A DNA stretch of 64,000 nucleotides. Source: Anaerovorax sp. IOR16. GTDB lineage: Bacteria; Bacillota; Clostridia; Peptostreptococcales; Anaerovoracaceae. The translations under genes and the position numbers were made by a program. The stretch is taken from the NCBI RefSeq assembly GCF_017168145.1, contig NZ_JADQTL010000010.1:62001-126000 (forward strand), written 5' to 3'. Below, in pieces: positions 25,737 to 35,762 of this stretch; within the stretch, counting starts at the first letter, position 1; the number at the start of each line of letters is the position of its first letter. The notes under the pieces are model-generated. The model worked only from the letters and a program-made list of their open reading frames with translations. It searched no databases and was not told where the DNA came from.

Positions 25737-28700
25737 ATGCTTGTATCTATACTAAAAAGAATGGGGAGTGGGCTTTTGGCTGCTGCATTAGTGTGTTCGC
25801 TCACCATTCCGAATATTGAAGTCTATGGCGCGTCCATGCGGGATATCAAAGGCCATTGGGCAGAGCGCTATATCAATCAAATCATTAGTGCCGGAATTGT
25901 AAAGGGCTATGAAAACGGTACTTTCCTGCCAGATAATCCGGTCACTCGTGCGGAATTTTCGCATATGATTAATGCTGCTTTAGGAAATACCGGGACCACT
26001 TCCGTATCGTTTAATGATACTCCAAAGTCCGAATGGTACTATACCGATATCTCTAAAGCACTCTCTGCCGGTTATGTTGCCGGTTACAGCGACGGTAGTT
26101 TTAAACCAAATAATCCAGTCAGCAGACAAGAAGCTGCAGTCATGCTTTCACGCATTGTACCTACTTATGGAAAAAATTCTGATATAAAACATTTTAAAGA
26201 TCATGCATCAGTAGAAAACTGGGCCGTAGAATCCATGCAGCGGATGAATGGAAAAGGTTACATTGGTGCATATGATGATGGTAAACTCCATCCTACTGAT
26301 AAATTAACTCGTGCACAAACTGCAAAAATTATCAGTGATATTTTAAACAAAGAAAGTATTGTAAAAAATGATCCAAATGTATCTTCAAACGGTATGTCTC
26401 TTACAAATAAAATTTACTCGAACGGAGTAACCATGAGCCGTTCCTTAGGTGATGGCAATGCATATATCGAAAATTGCGTTGTATTAGGAAAGCTCTCTGT
26501 ACAAGGCGGAGGAGAAAACAGCATTAACATTTCAAATTCTCGAGTTGTAAATGCCGATGTAGCAAAATCTTCCGATTCTGTTCGTGTTTATTTAAAAGGC
26601 GAAACTAATGTCGAACATATAAACGTTTCAAACAATGCAATCCTACAAACGTCCTCACTATATGGCGGGAATTTTGGCCCAGGATTTAAAAAAATTAATG
26701 TTCAAAGAAGTGCCAAAGTTACCTTTACCGGAAATTTTCCTGAAGTCAACTTAGATGGGTCAAATGCAGAAGTTACATTTACTTCGGGTACGGTTAATAA
26801 TTTAAACGTAGCATCAAACGCAAGTTCAACCGATGTTACCGTTGAAACCAATGCAAGTATCATTGACAGTAACATCAATGCCTCCTGCGGATTCCATGGA
26901 AACGGTAACATTCGTAATATGCGAGTGAATGCAAATGGTGTGACCTATTCGAAGAGACCAACCAATGTTTATATTCATTCAAAAGTAAATGTCAGACCAA
27001 ATGAAGAAGATGAAAATTCAGAGATTACTATGAGTCCTTCGAATCGTTCAACAAATGTCTCTACCAGAACCGATATTACTTTGACCTTTAAAAATGCTAT
27101 GACTCTATATAACGGACGTTCCATTTCTTCCTCAAATATTGATGATTTTGTGGAACTACGAGAAGGCTCTGCAAATGGAAGCAAAATAAGCTTCAATGCT
27201 TCCATCAATTCATCGAAAAGAGTCATTACCATTGAGCCTGACTCCAGATTAGATGATGACGAACGCTACTATGTCATCATTGATCGACGAGAATTAAAAG
27301 ATTCAAGAGGCAACGCAAACGATGCATTCTCCGAATACTTCAGTACTGGAGACGATGATCAGGATGGTGATATTGTTATGGACCCAGCTCCGAGAGAAAC
27401 AAATGTGTCTACTAGATCCGACATTACATTGACATTCAAAGATTCCATGACTTTATATAACGGTCACACAATTACTTCTTCAAACATTGATGATTTTGTA
27501 GAACTGCGAGAAGGCTCTACAAACGGAAGCAAAATAAGCTTTGATGCTTCCATCAATTCATCGAAAAAAGTCATTACCATTGAGCCTGACTCTAGATTAG
27601 ATGATGACAAACGCTACTATGTTATCATCGGTCGACGAGAATTAAAGGATTCAAGAGGCAACGCAAACGATGCATTCTCCGAATACTTCAGTACTGGAGA
27701 CGATGATCAGGATGGTGATATTACGATGTATCCTTCTCCGAAAAAGTCGAATGTTTCCAGAAATACTGATATTACATTGACATTCAAAGATTCCATGACT
27801 TTATATAACGGTCGCACGATTACTTCTTCAAATATTGATGATTTTGTGGAGCTGCGTGAAGGGTCTACCAGCGGAAGCAAAGTACGCTTCAGCGCTTCCA
27901 TCAACTCTTCGAAGAAAGTCATTACCATTGATCCTAGTTCCAGATTGGATGATGACGAGCGATATTATGTCATCATTGATCGTCGTGAATTAAAAGACTC
28001 AAGAAACAATGGAAACAATGCCTTCTCCGCATACTTCAGCACAGGAGATGATGATGACACTTATGCAACTTACAGCCCGAGAAATGGTGAAACCAACGTT
28101 TCAACGACGGTAAAACCAACCATTCGTTTCTCAGAACGTGTGATTAAATATAGCGGTAGTAGCACTATTCGCTCCAGCGATTTAAAAAATATCATCGACT
28201 TCCGTGTCAACAATTCCAGTGGCAATCGAGTTAGTTTTGACGCCAGCATCAGTTCGGAAAGAAACATTACTATTACCCCTCGATCACCGCTCTCAGAAAA
28301 TACTAAATATTATTTAGCTATCAATAGTAATACACTAAAAACATCAGCTGACAGAACAAAAATACCATCGTCATATGTTACATTTACAACTAAAGGTGTT
28401 GTTAGACCACAAGTAACAAGTTTAACTACTACCTCAACCGAAAATACTATCACCGTAAATGTAACGGGAAACTATTCTGGTACAGCTTATGTTATGCTCG
28501 TGGGCGCTTCGGATGCTACACCTACCGCTAATCAAATAATTTCAAATAATGGAACTAGTACAGGAAAATCAGTATCAGTTTCAGCAAATTCTGCGAAATC
28601 ATTAGTATTTAGCGGATTAAGTCCGAGCAGCACTTATAAAATTGTGGCATTTTTACGTTCGAGTAGTATCGGTGATTCCTCTATTTCAACAAAAACGGTA

Positions 28701-29324
28701 ACGACCAAGGCTCCGTCCATACCTTCCGCTAAGCTATCATCCCTATCGGTAGACGGCAGAGAAAGCTTCTCACCTGCCTTTAACAGTAATACCGATACGT
28801 ATGATGTTGTTATGCCATTTGGCTCTACTACAGCGACTGTAAATGCTACAAACAGCAATGGATACGCAAAAATCAACAGTGATGCAGCAAATTCGTCCGT
28901 AAGCAGCAACGTCGACCTTTCTCCTGGTCAAACAACTACGGTCACAATCGTTGCTTCCGGTGATGCACAAACAAACTCCACGTACCGTCTCAACATTACC
29001 GTAGCAGGCAATACAGGAGTGTCAAACCTTACAGTCAATGGCAGCTCAATAAGTGTGAGCGGTTCAACGTTTACAGCAGACCTTGGTTCCGGCACTTCAA
29101 CTAGTGCAGACATCGATATCATAGCAGATGATCCAAATGCACGAATTCGATTAACCGGTACTAACACAGGCAGTTATTCATTACGTTTGGATGACATCAA
29201 AGAATCACAGGAACTTACTTTCACCATTACTTCAAATGGAAAGAGTAAAGAATATACCTTAAGATTACAATTTACCGCAGTTCAGCCGCCAGAACCAACG
29301 CCAGAACCAACGCCAGAACCATAA
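25737..29324 (+). CDS. Large S-layer-homology surface protein with Ig-like repeats
   Basis: An exported 1195-residue protein. A signal peptide (about 1-32, ending EVYGA) is followed by three SLH domains at about 33-90, 95-148 and 152-208, which should anchor it to cell wall polymers. Residues ~225-425 are Asn/Ser/Val-rich with a beta-helix-like look. Three very similar 116-residue Big_5/SbsA-type Ig-like repeats span ~428-775, and a diverged fourth runs to ~880. A fibronectin-like region and a cadherin-like beta-sandwich region fill the rest. It ends with a PEPT repeat directly before the stop, with no further anchor or sortase signal. It is likely an S-layer or adhesin component; no catalytic motif was seen. 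A GAAGGGAAGGG site precedes the ATG. Confidence 0.9.
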   Translation: MLVSILKRMGSGLLAAALVCSLTIPNIEVYGASMRDIKGHWAERYINQIISAGIVKGYENGTFLPDNPVTRAEFSHMINAALGNTGTTSVSFNDTPKSEWYYTDISKALSAGYVAGYSDGSFKPNNPVSRQEAAVMLSRIVPTYGKNSDIKHFKDHASVENWAVESMQRMNGKGYIGAYDDGKLHPTDKLTRAQTAKIISDILNKESIVKNDPNVSSNGMSLTNKIYSNGVTMSRSLGDGNAYIENCVVLGKLSVQGGGENSINISNSRVVNADVAKSSDSVRVYLKGETNVEHINVSNNAILQTSSLYGGNFGPGFKKINVQRSAKVTFTGNFPEVNLDGSNAEVTFTSGTVNNLNVASNASSTDVTVETNASIIDSNINASCGFHGNGNIRNMRVNANGVTYSKRPTNVYIHSKVNVRPNEEDENSEITMSPSNRSTNVSTRTDITLTFKNAMTLYNGRSISSSNIDDFVELREGSANGSKISFNASINSSKRVITIEPDSRLDDDERYYVIIDRRELKDSRGNANDAFSEYFSTGDDDQDGDIVMDPAPRETNVSTRSDITLTFKDSMTLYNGHTITSSNIDDFVELREGSTNGSKISFDASINSSKKVITIEPDSRLDDDKRYYVIIGRRELKDSRGNANDAFSEYFSTGDDDQDGDITMYPSPKKSNVSRNTDITLTFKDSMTLYNGRTITSSNIDDFVELREGSTSGSKVRFSASINSSKKVITIDPSSRLDDDERYYVIIDRRELKDSRNNGNNAFSAYFSTGDDDDTYATYSPRNGETNVSTTVKPTIRFSERVIKYSGSSTIRSSDLKNIIDFRVNNSSGNRVSFDASISSERNITITPRSPLSENTKYYLAINSNTLKTSADRTKIPSSYVTFTTKGVVRPQVTSLTTTSTENTITVNVTGNYSGTAYVMLVGASDATPTANQIISNNGTSTGKSVSVSANSAKSLVFSGLSPSSTYKIVAFLRSSSIGDSSISTKTVTTKAPSIPSAKLSSLSVDGRESFSPAFNSNTDTYDVVMPFGSTTATVNATNSNGYAKINSDAANSSVSSNVDLSPGQTTTVTIVASGDAQTNSTYRLNITVAGNTGVSNLTVNGSSISVSGSTFTADLGSGTSTSADIDIIADDPNARIRLTGTNTGSYSLRLDDIKESQELTFTITSNGKSKEYTLRLQFTAVQPPEPTPEPTPEP
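27019..28062 (+). repeat. Three tandem 348-bp repeats inside the surface protein gene
   Basis: Units begin near 27019, 27367 and 27715, each 348 bases (116 codons). Long stretches are identical at DNA level, for example around the YYVI..RRELKDSR region of each unit. Units 1 and 2 are closest at their 3' ends. This suggests recent duplication or gene conversion. Confidence 0.9.
29289..29321 (+). repeat. 12-bp tandem repeat at the 3' end of the surface protein gene
   Basis: CCAGAACCAACG occurs twice, followed by a 9-base partial copy, then the stop codon. It encodes PEPTPEPTPEP. The repeat unit is a multiple of three, so slippage would change tail length without shifting frame. Confidence 0.8.
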
Positions 29325-29368
29325 TTTAATGGTACTAAGCTCCATATACTTTACTTTTTAATAAACAA

Positions 29369-29397
29369 AAACCCATTGAGATATTCAATGGGTTTTT
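29369..29397. terminator. Convergent terminator between the surface protein and the fab operon
   Basis: Perfect 11-bp stem AAACCCATTGA / TCAATGGGTTT with a 5-base loop. T-runs flank it on both strands and it lies between convergent genes. Confidence 0.92.
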
Positions 29398-29412
29398 TAT
29401 TCGTTTTTAATT

Positions 29413-30204
29413 TTATTGTTCGTCTTGAGCACCTATTTTTCGAAATCTTTGATAACGACTTTCTAAAAGTTCTTCTTTCGGTAATTTTAAAGCCTTTTCA
29501 AATGCATCAAACAGCAAATCTTCCAGCAGATAATATACCTTCTTAAACTCTTTTCCTTGCTCTTTCTCTTTAATAACCTTTTCTACTACACCTAATTCAT
29601 AAAGTTCTTTCGCTGTCAGTTTGAGACATTGTGCCGCTTCTTTCATTTTCGAAGCATCCTTCCAAAGGATACTGGCACATCCTTCCGGTGAAATAACAGA
29701 GTACACTGCATTTTCAAGCATCCAAACCTGATCTGCAACAGCTAGCCCTATTGCGCCGCCACTTCCACCTTCTCCGATAAATAAAGAAAGAATTGGTGTC
29801 TTCAGCGTCATCATTTCCATTAAATTTTCTGCAATGGCTAGACCCTGCCCACGTTCCTCTGCCTCAATACCGCAATAAGCACCTGCGGTATCAATCAAAC
29901 AAAGTATCGGCCGATTAAATTTTTCTGCTTGTTTCATCAGTCTAAGAGCCTTACGATATCCTTCCGGATGGGCAGATCCAAAGTTACGTTTTACCTTTTC
30001 TTTTGTTGTATGACCTTTTTCAATGCCAATTACTGTGATCGGCATATTTTTTAATTTTCCGATTCCGCCTATGATAGCCGCATCGTCTGCGTATCTTCGA
30101 TCTCCGTGAAATTCCATGAAGTCACTGATTAAATTATCAATATAATCCTGAGTCGTTGCTCTGCCTTTTGCACGAGCCGCCATCACTCTTTTATAAGCTT
30201 CCAT
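29413..30204 (-). CDS. accA: Acetyl-CoA carboxylase, carboxyltransferase subunit alpha
   Basis: A 263-residue subunit that, with AccD, transfers the carboxyl group from biotin to acetyl-CoA to give malonyl-CoA. Typical stretches are FMEFHGDRRYADDAAIIGGIG, FGSAHPEGYRKALRLM, LIDTAGAYCGIEAEERGQG and FIGEGGSGGAIGL. It is shorter at the N-terminus than the E. coli subunit, as is common in clostridia. Its ATG overlaps the accD stop codon (TAATG) and it is the last gene of the fab operon. Confidence 0.96.
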   Translation of the reverse strand: MEAYKRVMAARAKGRATTQDYIDNLISDFMEFHGDRRYADDAAIIGGIGKLKNMPITVIGIEKGHTTKEKVKRNFGSAHPEGYRKALRLMKQAEKFNRPILCLIDTAGAYCGIEAEERGQGLAIAENLMEMMTLKTPILSLFIGEGGSGGAIGLAVADQVWMLENAVYSVISPEGCASILWKDASKMKEAAQCLKLTAKELYELGVVEKVIKEKEQGKEFKKVYYLLEDLLFDAFEKALKLPKEELLESRYQRFRKIGAQDEQ

Positions 30205-31073
30205 TACAACAGCACCTCCTTACTATGAAGTGCCAATATGTTTTTTAAATAGATCTTTTGATCCTTTCTTTCTACAATTGCATCAACAAAGCCTTTTTCC
30301 AGTAAAAATTCAGAACGTTGAAAGCCCTGAGGCAGCTTCTGTCTTATTGTCTGTTCAATAACTCTTGGGCCTGCAAACCCTATCAATGCTTTTGGTTCTG
30401 CCAAAATAATGTCACCTTCCATTGCAAAACTTGCCGTGACACCACCGGTTGTCGGATCTGTAAGTACCGTCACATAAAGATTCCCAGCATCGCTGTGACG
30501 TTTCACAGCACCACTGGTTTTTGCCATTTGCATTAAGGATAAAATGCCTTCTTGCATACGTGCCCCTCCGGAAAGTGTATACCCGATTACTGGCAGTTTC
30601 TCTTTTGTTGCATATTCAAACAATCTCGTAATCTTTTCTCCAACCACCGTACCCATGCTTCCCATCATAAATTTGGAATCCATAACAAAAATGGTTGTTT
30701 CAAATCCTCCTATGGTTCCTTTTCCACAAATGACACTTTCTGTTTCTCCGCTCTCTTCCTTTGCATTTTCTAGCTTCTCTTCATATCCCGGAAAATCAAT
30801 GCGATTAAAGGAGGTTAAATCTGTATAAAATTCGTCAAACGAGCCATCATCTAATATCATATGAATCCGTTCTCTCGCACTTACCTTAAAATGAGTGCTG
30901 CAGACAGGGCATACATAATTGTTATCCTTTACTTCCGTTACAAAGAGAGTATTTTTGCAACTTGAGCAAAAAATACATACATCATCCGGTATAAATGGTT
31001 GTGCAAAAGCCTGATCCATTCCTCGGTGCTCTAATTCATTTTTCGGTTTTCGAAACAAACCCTTTCTTAACAT
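30204..31073 (-). CDS. accD: Acetyl-CoA carboxylase, carboxyltransferase subunit beta
   Basis: A 289-residue subunit with an N-terminal four-Cys zinc ribbon (CIFCSSC ... CPVC) at about residues 32-57. The crotonase-like core carries [41 protein letters not shown] and [17 protein letters not shown]. It forms a tetramer with AccA. It starts three bases after accC and is coupled to accA. Confidence 0.96.
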   Translation of the reverse strand: MLRKGLFRKPKNELEHRGMDQAFAQPFIPDDVCIFCSSCKNTLFVTEVKDNNYVCPVCSTHFKVSARERIHMILDDGSFDEFYTDLTSFNRIDFPGYEEKLENAKEESGETESVICGKGTIGGFETTIFVMDSKFMMGSMGTVVGEKITRLFEYATKEKLPVIGYTLSGGARMQEGILSLMQMAKTSGAVKRHSDAGNLYVTVLTDPTTGGVTASFAMEGDIILAEPKALIGFAGPRVIEQTIRQKLPQGFQRSEFLLEKGFVDAIVERKDQKIYLKNILALHSKEVLL

Positions 31074-31076
31074 GAA

Positions 31077-32420
31077 CTACCCCCTTTTCTCTCTGGTCTC
31101 CATGAAGTTCGTATAATAGTCTCCCCGAACAAAATCAGCTTCCTCTAAAATCGCAAGCTGCAGCTCTGTATTGGTGGAAATTCCACCTATAATCAACTCG
31201 CATAAAGCGGCTCGCATTTTTCGAATGGCTTCTTCTCTTGTTTTTGCGTGAACAATAAGTTTTCCAATCATAGAATCGTAAAAAGGCGGCACCATATAAT
31301 CCTGATAAACTGCTGTATCAAAGCGAACCCAAGGGCCACCCGGTATATGAAGCATATCAATACGACCTGCACAAGGGCGAAAGCCTTGACTTGGATCTTC
31401 TGCATTAATACGACACTCGATAGCACTACCTGATAGCTGAATGTCTTCTTGTGTCATATCCAAGGAAATTCCTGCTGCAATTCGAATTTGCCATTTGACT
31501 AAATCAATTCCAGTTACCATTTCTGTTACGGTATGTTCCACCTGTAGTCTTGTATTCATTTCCATGAAATAAAAGCTGCCGTCATTACTCATAAGGAACT
31601 CAATGGTACCGGCATTTTCATAATTTACTGCCTTTGCCGCTTTTGTAGCAACTTCTATCATTTTATTTCGAGTCTCCTCACTCATTGCAGGAGACGGACT
31701 TTCCTCAATTAGTTTCTGATTTTTTCTCTGAATGGAGCATTCACGTTCACCGAGGCAAACCACATTTCCATGTTTATCGCATAGAATCTGCATTTCTATA
31801 TGTTTTGCAGGCGATATAAAACGTTCCATATAAACAGCACCATCCCCAAATGCTGTTCTTGCTTCTGCCGATGCGGTTTTAAAAGCAGCTTCAAACTCTT
31901 CTGCATCTCGAACCAGACGAATACCTCTGCCACCGCCGCCTGCCCTGGCTTTTACAAGCAAAGGAAACCCAATCTGTTCCGCTTCTTTTTTAGCTGCCTT
32001 AACATCTTCAATAACATCACAACCTGGAGTTACCGGAACACCTGCCTGCTTCATAGTTTTTCTTGCTTCATCTTTATCTCCCATTCTACGAATAACACCT
32101 GCAGAAGGCCCGATAAATACGATGCTGCACTCTTCACAGAGATGAGCAAACCTTGCATTTTCAGAAAGCAAACCATATCCCGGATGAATTCCTTCTGCTC
32201 CGGTAGCTACCGCAGCAGATAATATCGCACTCATATTTAAATAACTGTCTTTAGGTGCAGATGGTCCAATACAAATGCTTTCATCTGCAAGACTTACATG
32301 CAAAGCATCGCGGTCTGCTTCTGAAAAAACAGCCACCGTAGCAATGCCCATTTCTTTACAAGCTCGTATGATCCGTACCGCGATTTCTCCGCGGTTTGCA
32401 ATTAATATTTTTGAAAACAT
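31077..32420 (-). CDS. accC: Acetyl-CoA carboxylase, biotin carboxylase subunit
   Basis: A 447-residue ATP-grasp enzyme that carboxylates the biotin on AccB. It begins [21 protein letters not shown]. Further features are the ATP-binding GGGGRGIR loop, [18 protein letters not shown], the catalytic ECRINAEDP region, and the C-terminal [22 protein letters not shown] stretch. Full length. GAGGAGAT precedes the ATG, and it lies between fabZ and accD. Confidence 0.97.
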   Translation of the reverse strand: MFSKILIANRGEIAVRIIRACKEMGIATVAVFSEADRDALHVSLADESICIGPSAPKDSYLNMSAILSAAVATGAEGIHPGYGLLSENARFAHLCEECSIVFIGPSAGVIRRMGDKDEARKTMKQAGVPVTPGCDVIEDVKAAKKEAEQIGFPLLVKARAGGGGRGIRLVRDAEEFEAAFKTASAEARTAFGDGAVYMERFISPAKHIEMQILCDKHGNVVCLGERECSIQRKNQKLIEESPSPAMSEETRNKMIEVATKAAKAVNYENAGTIEFLMSNDGSFYFMEMNTRLQVEHTVTEMVTGIDLVKWQIRIAAGISLDMTQEDIQLSGSAIECRINAEDPSQGFRPCAGRIDMLHIPGGPWVRFDTAVYQDYMVPPFYDSMIGKLIVHAKTREEAIRKMRAALCELIIGGISTNTELQLAILEEADFVRGDYYTNFMETREKRG

Positions 32421-32431
32421 GGATTATCTCC

Positions 32432-32869
32432 TCATCCTTTTACCAATGCAAAGGAAAATTCTGCACTCACACATAATTTCCCATCAACACTGCCCTTTCC
32501 TTTTGCAAAGTAAAAAGGTTCCTTTACCCGATCTATACTGCATTCCAGTTTCAAAGTATCACCGGGTTTTACAGGATTTCGAAATTTAACATTATTTAAT
32601 CCTGTATAATATGGAGTAAGCAATTCTCCCTCTTCCGATTTATTAGTCCTTTCTTCATGAAGCAATACGCAACAGGTCTGTGCCATTATTTCACAAAGTA
32701 TAACTCCCGGCACAACAGGGTTACCAGGAAAATGACCTTGTAAGAACCATTCATCCCCTTTTACTTTATAAAAGCCTACGGCTTGATTTTCTTCTACAAC
32801 GGATGCTTCATCAACAAGAAGCATCGGTTCTCTATGTGGAATAATTTTCTTAATATCTTCCTTGTTCAT
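32432..32869 (-). CDS. fabZ: 3-hydroxyacyl-[acyl-carrier-protein] dehydratase
   Basis: A 145-residue hot-dog-fold enzyme that dehydrates 3-hydroxyacyl-ACP in fatty acid elongation. Features are IIPHREPMLLVDEA near the start and the catalytic GHFPGNPVVPGVILCEIMAQ with its active-site His, followed by the conserved Glu. The ATG at 32869 has GAGG about ten bases upstream and is preferred to the GTG three codons earlier. It lies between accB and accC. Confidence 0.95.
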   Translation of the reverse strand: MNKEDIKKIIPHREPMLLVDEASVVEENQAVGFYKVKGDEWFLQGHFPGNPVVPGVILCEIMAQTCCVLLHEERTNKSEEGELLTPYYTGLNNVKFRNPVKPGDTLKLECSIDRVKEPFYFAKGKGSVDGKLCVSAEFSFALVKG

Positions 32870-32898
32870 TCTAATCACTCCTCAAGTAGGGTATATCT

Positions 32899-33375
32899 TT
32901 ATTTGATATAAAATAACGGCTGCCCAAATTCTACTACATCTCCGTTTTCCACACAAATTTCAGAAATCACCCCATCGCACTCTGCAACAATCTCATTGAG
33001 AAGCTTCATTGCCTCAACAATGCAGACTACATCTCCTTTTTTTACAGTATCTCCTACAGCTATATAAGGAACATCGTCCGGCGATGGTGCCGCATAAAAT
33101 ACACCTACCATTGGAGATTTAATCGGAGTTCCTACCGACATTGTCTTTGCTTGATTGGCTTCCTCTGGTTTTGCTTCTACTAATGGCGCAGTAATATCTG
33201 GCACAACATTCTGTGCTTCATTCTGAACCGTTGAAAGCGCCGATGATGTTAAAATTGCATTGCTTGCTATGTTTTTTTCCAGTCGAATCTTAGTTGATCC
33301 TTCTGTAATTTCCAAACAACTTAATTTTGATTCTTCCAACAGTCTTACTAATCCTTTGATTTCCTCAATATTCAT
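32899..33375 (-). CDS. accB: Biotin carboxyl carrier protein of acetyl-CoA carboxylase
   Basis: A 158-residue carrier. The N-terminal segment includes [17 protein letters not shown], a flexible Ala/Pro/Glu linker runs to about residue 75, and the C-terminal biotinyl domain has [15 protein letters not shown] and the biotinylation motif EAMKLLNEI (Lys near 124). The last strand GQPLFYIK is typical. The ATG at 33375 is chosen because TAAGGAG lies 9-10 bases upstream. It follows fabF by 13 bases. Confidence 0.95.
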   Translation of the reverse strand: MNIEEIKGLVRLLEESKLSCLEITEGSTKIRLEKNIASNAILTSSALSTVQNEAQNVVPDITAPLVEAKPEEANQAKTMSVGTPIKSPMVGVFYAAPSPDDVPYIAVGDTVKKGDVVCIVEAMKLLNEIVAECDGVISEICVENGDVVEFGQPLFYIK

Positions 33376-33388
33376 TAGCAACCGCTCC

Positions 33389-34642
33389 TTACTCTTCTAT
33401 TTTACGAAATGCAATACAACCATTGTGTCCGCCAAATCCAAGAGATATTGACATACCAAGTTTGACATCTGCATCAACACTCTTATTTGGTGTATAGTTT
33501 AAATCACATTCCGGATCCATTTCTTTATAGCCAATCGTTGGTGGAATTTTTCCATTCTTCAATGCTAACACAGTTGCAGCAGCTTCAATCGCACCAGCGG
33601 CACCAAGCATATGTCCAGTCATTGACTTTGTAGAACTAATGTAAACTTTCTTGGCTTTCTCTTCACCTAAAGCTAGTTTAATTGCTTTCGTTTCTGTTTT
33701 ATCATTAAGCGGTGTACTGGTACCATGTGCATTAATATATATTCGATCTTCTTTCATTAAAGCAGGATCAAGTGTCGCCGCTTCATCCAATGCCAAAGAA
33801 ATCGCTTTCGCTCCACCCATCGCTTCCGGATGTGGTGCTGTCATATGATAAGCATCGTTTGTATTGCCGTATCCGACCATCTCAGCATATATGTTAGCTC
33901 CACGATTGATTGCATGTTCATATTCTTCCAAAATTAAAATAGCGGCTCCTTCACCCATAACAAACCCATCTCTATTTTTATCAAACGGAATTGAGCTCGC
34001 ATCAGGATCATTTTTTTGGGTTAATGCCATACAATTGGTAAATCCAGCTACTGCCAAAGGAACAATGGTTGCTTCCGTTCCACCAGCAATAATTGCATCT
34101 GCATACCCAAATTTAATGGTGCGGAACGCTTCACCAATCGCATTGGTTGACGTAGCGCAAGCGGTAACTATTGGAAGACTCGGTCCTTGTGCATGGAAAC
34201 GGATGGCAATGTTCCCGGTCGCCATATTTCCAATCATCATAGGAATAAAAAACGGAGAAATTCGATTTGGTCCCTTAGATAAAAGTTTTTGTGCTTCATC
34301 AAAAAAAGTACTCATTCCACCAGTTCCAGATCCCACATAAACACCAAGACGAGCCGGATCAGTATTTTCTTCCGTAATTCCTGCATCTTCTACTGCTTGC
34401 ACAGCAGCAGCTATCGCATATTGTGAAAAGAGGTCTTGCTTTCTTGCCTCTGCTTTTTCCATATATTTTAGAGGATCAAAGTCTTTTACTTCACCTGCTA
34501 TTTTTACCTTGTAATTACTTGTATCAAATTTTGTTATAAAATCAATGCCGTTTTTTCCAGATATTAAGCCATTCCAAAATGCATCAACTTGATTGCCTAC
34601 CGGAGAAATTGCTCCAAGTCCGGTTACTACAACTCTTCTCAT
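33389..34642 (-). CDS. fabF: 3-oxoacyl-[acyl-carrier-protein] synthase II
   Basis: A 417-residue condensing enzyme that extends acyl-ACP with malonyl-ACP. It begins [17 protein letters not shown]. The nucleophile motif is [15 protein letters not shown], and the two catalytic His motifs are [15 protein letters not shown] and [18 protein letters not shown]. The C-terminus ends in [14 protein letters not shown]. Full length, with a TAGGAGG site. Confidence 0.97.
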   Translation of the reverse strand: MRRVVVTGLGAISPVGNQVDAFWNGLISGKNGIDFITKFDTSNYKVKIAGEVKDFDPLKYMEKAEARKQDLFSQYAIAAAVQAVEDAGITEENTDPARLGVYVGSGTGGMSTFFDEAQKLLSKGPNRISPFFIPMMIGNMATGNIAIRFHAQGPSLPIVTACATSTNAIGEAFRTIKFGYADAIIAGGTEATIVPLAVAGFTNCMALTQKNDPDASSIPFDKNRDGFVMGEGAAILILEEYEHAINRGANIYAEMVGYGNTNDAYHMTAPHPEAMGGAKAISLALDEAATLDPALMKEDRIYINAHGTSTPLNDKTETKAIKLALGEEKAKKVYISSTKSMTGHMLGAAGAIEAAATVLALKNGKIPPTIGYKEMDPECDLNYTPNKSVDADVKLGMSISLGFGGHNGCIAFRKIEE

Positions 34643-34652
34643 ATTATTCCTC

Positions 34653-35762
34653 CTATCTTACGGTCTCTTGCTCGTACCTTGCACGAAAACCTTCTTCCAG
34701 TTCTTTAAATAACTGTTCCACCGTTAAGATACGATCCACACGATATCCATTTGCACCGATAAAAGCAAATCCATTTTCTATTTTTCCGTGAACCGCATTA
34801 ATTAGTGCCGAAGAAATACAATAAGGGCTCCCTTCTTCTTTGCAAGTTTTAATACAATGCCGACTACAATTTTTAGGATTCTTTAATCCTTTTTTTGCAT
34901 CGGTTAAAAACTCATTTATGATTGCTCTTCCAGGTAATCCCACGGGACTTTCTATTATTCCAATATCTTTTTTTGTGCAATTAATATAAGCTTGTTTGAA
35001 CGCAAGGTCTGCATCGCACTCTTCAGTTGCTACAAAACGAGTTGCCATTTGTACACCACTTGCACCAAGGCTTAACATTGTATAAATATCTTCACCTGTA
35101 TAAACACCGCCTGCAGCAATGACGGGAATGCTCTTTTTCGCATCTTCTTCTATTTTTTTTACTTCCTCAACAACTTCCGGAACTAAGCTTTCCAGACGAT
35201 AAGCAGGGTCATCAATTTGTTCTTTGGAAAACCCTAAATGACCTCCGGCCATAGGCCCTTCAACTACAAACGCATCCGGAGCATATTGATAATGACTCAT
35301 CCAACGTTTTGCAATCAATTTAGCTGTTCTTGCCGAAGAAACGATAGGTACTAATTTCGTTTTGCTCCCTTCAATTAAGGCAGTCGGCAAATTTAAAGGC
35401 AATCCTGCTCCAGCAAAAATAACATCAATCCCCTCTTCGACGGCAGCCCTTGCCGTTTCAGCAAATTCAGAAATAGCAACCATAATATTGACACCAAGAA
35501 TACCTTTTGTCGCTAGCTTTGCCTTTCGAATTTCCTGTCTTAGAATGGATATATTTCGACTCTCTTCTTTATTTTCTTCAATTTCACATGGAATTCCAAC
35601 ATAGCCAAGTCCTACAGCAGATATAACTCCAATTCCTCCGGCTTCCGCTACTGCGACGGCCAGTTTCCTTCCGGATACTCCAATACCCATTCCACCTTGT
35701 ACAATGGGCGTAGGGAGATGTAAATCTCCGATTTTAAGACCTTTCCCATACCAATTAAACAT
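34653..35762 (-). CDS. FabK-like / nitronate monooxygenase-family flavoprotein
   Basis: About 369 residues of the FMN-binding 2-nitropropane dioxygenase/FabK superfamily. It has PIVQGGMGIGVSGRKLAVAVAEAGGIG, GVNIMVAISEF, FVVEGPMAGGHLGF and IPVIAAGGVYTGEDIYTML. A Cys-rich C-terminal segment (CSRHCIKTC ... YC) is absent from the canonical FabK upstream. It sits between fabG and fabF in the fatty acid operon, so a role in enoyl-ACP reduction or lipid-related redox chemistry is possible. A nitronate monooxygenase activity is the alternative. The ATG at 35762 overlaps the fabG end by eight bases and has GGTGG at five. Confidence 0.8.
   Translation of the reverse strand: MFNWYGKGLKIGDLHLPTPIVQGGMGIGVSGRKLAVAVAEAGGIGVISAVGLGYVGIPCEIEENKEESRNISILRQEIRKAKLATKGILGVNIMVAISEFAETARAAVEEGIDVIFAGAGLPLNLPTALIEGSKTKLVPIVSSARTAKLIAKRWMSHYQYAPDAFVVEGPMAGGHLGFSKEQIDDPAYRLESLVPEVVEEVKKIEEDAKKSIPVIAAGGVYTGEDIYTMLSLGASGVQMATRFVATEECDADLAFKQAYINCTKKDIGIIESPVGLPGRAIINEFLTDAKKGLKNPKNCSRHCIKTCKEEGSPYCISSALINAVHGKIENGFAFIGANGYRVDRILTVEQLFKELEEGFRARYEQETVR

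Noticed and set aside
27019-28062. CRISPR array or mobile repeat
   Set aside because: The 348-bp repeats are in frame and encode Ig-like domains; there are no short spacers.
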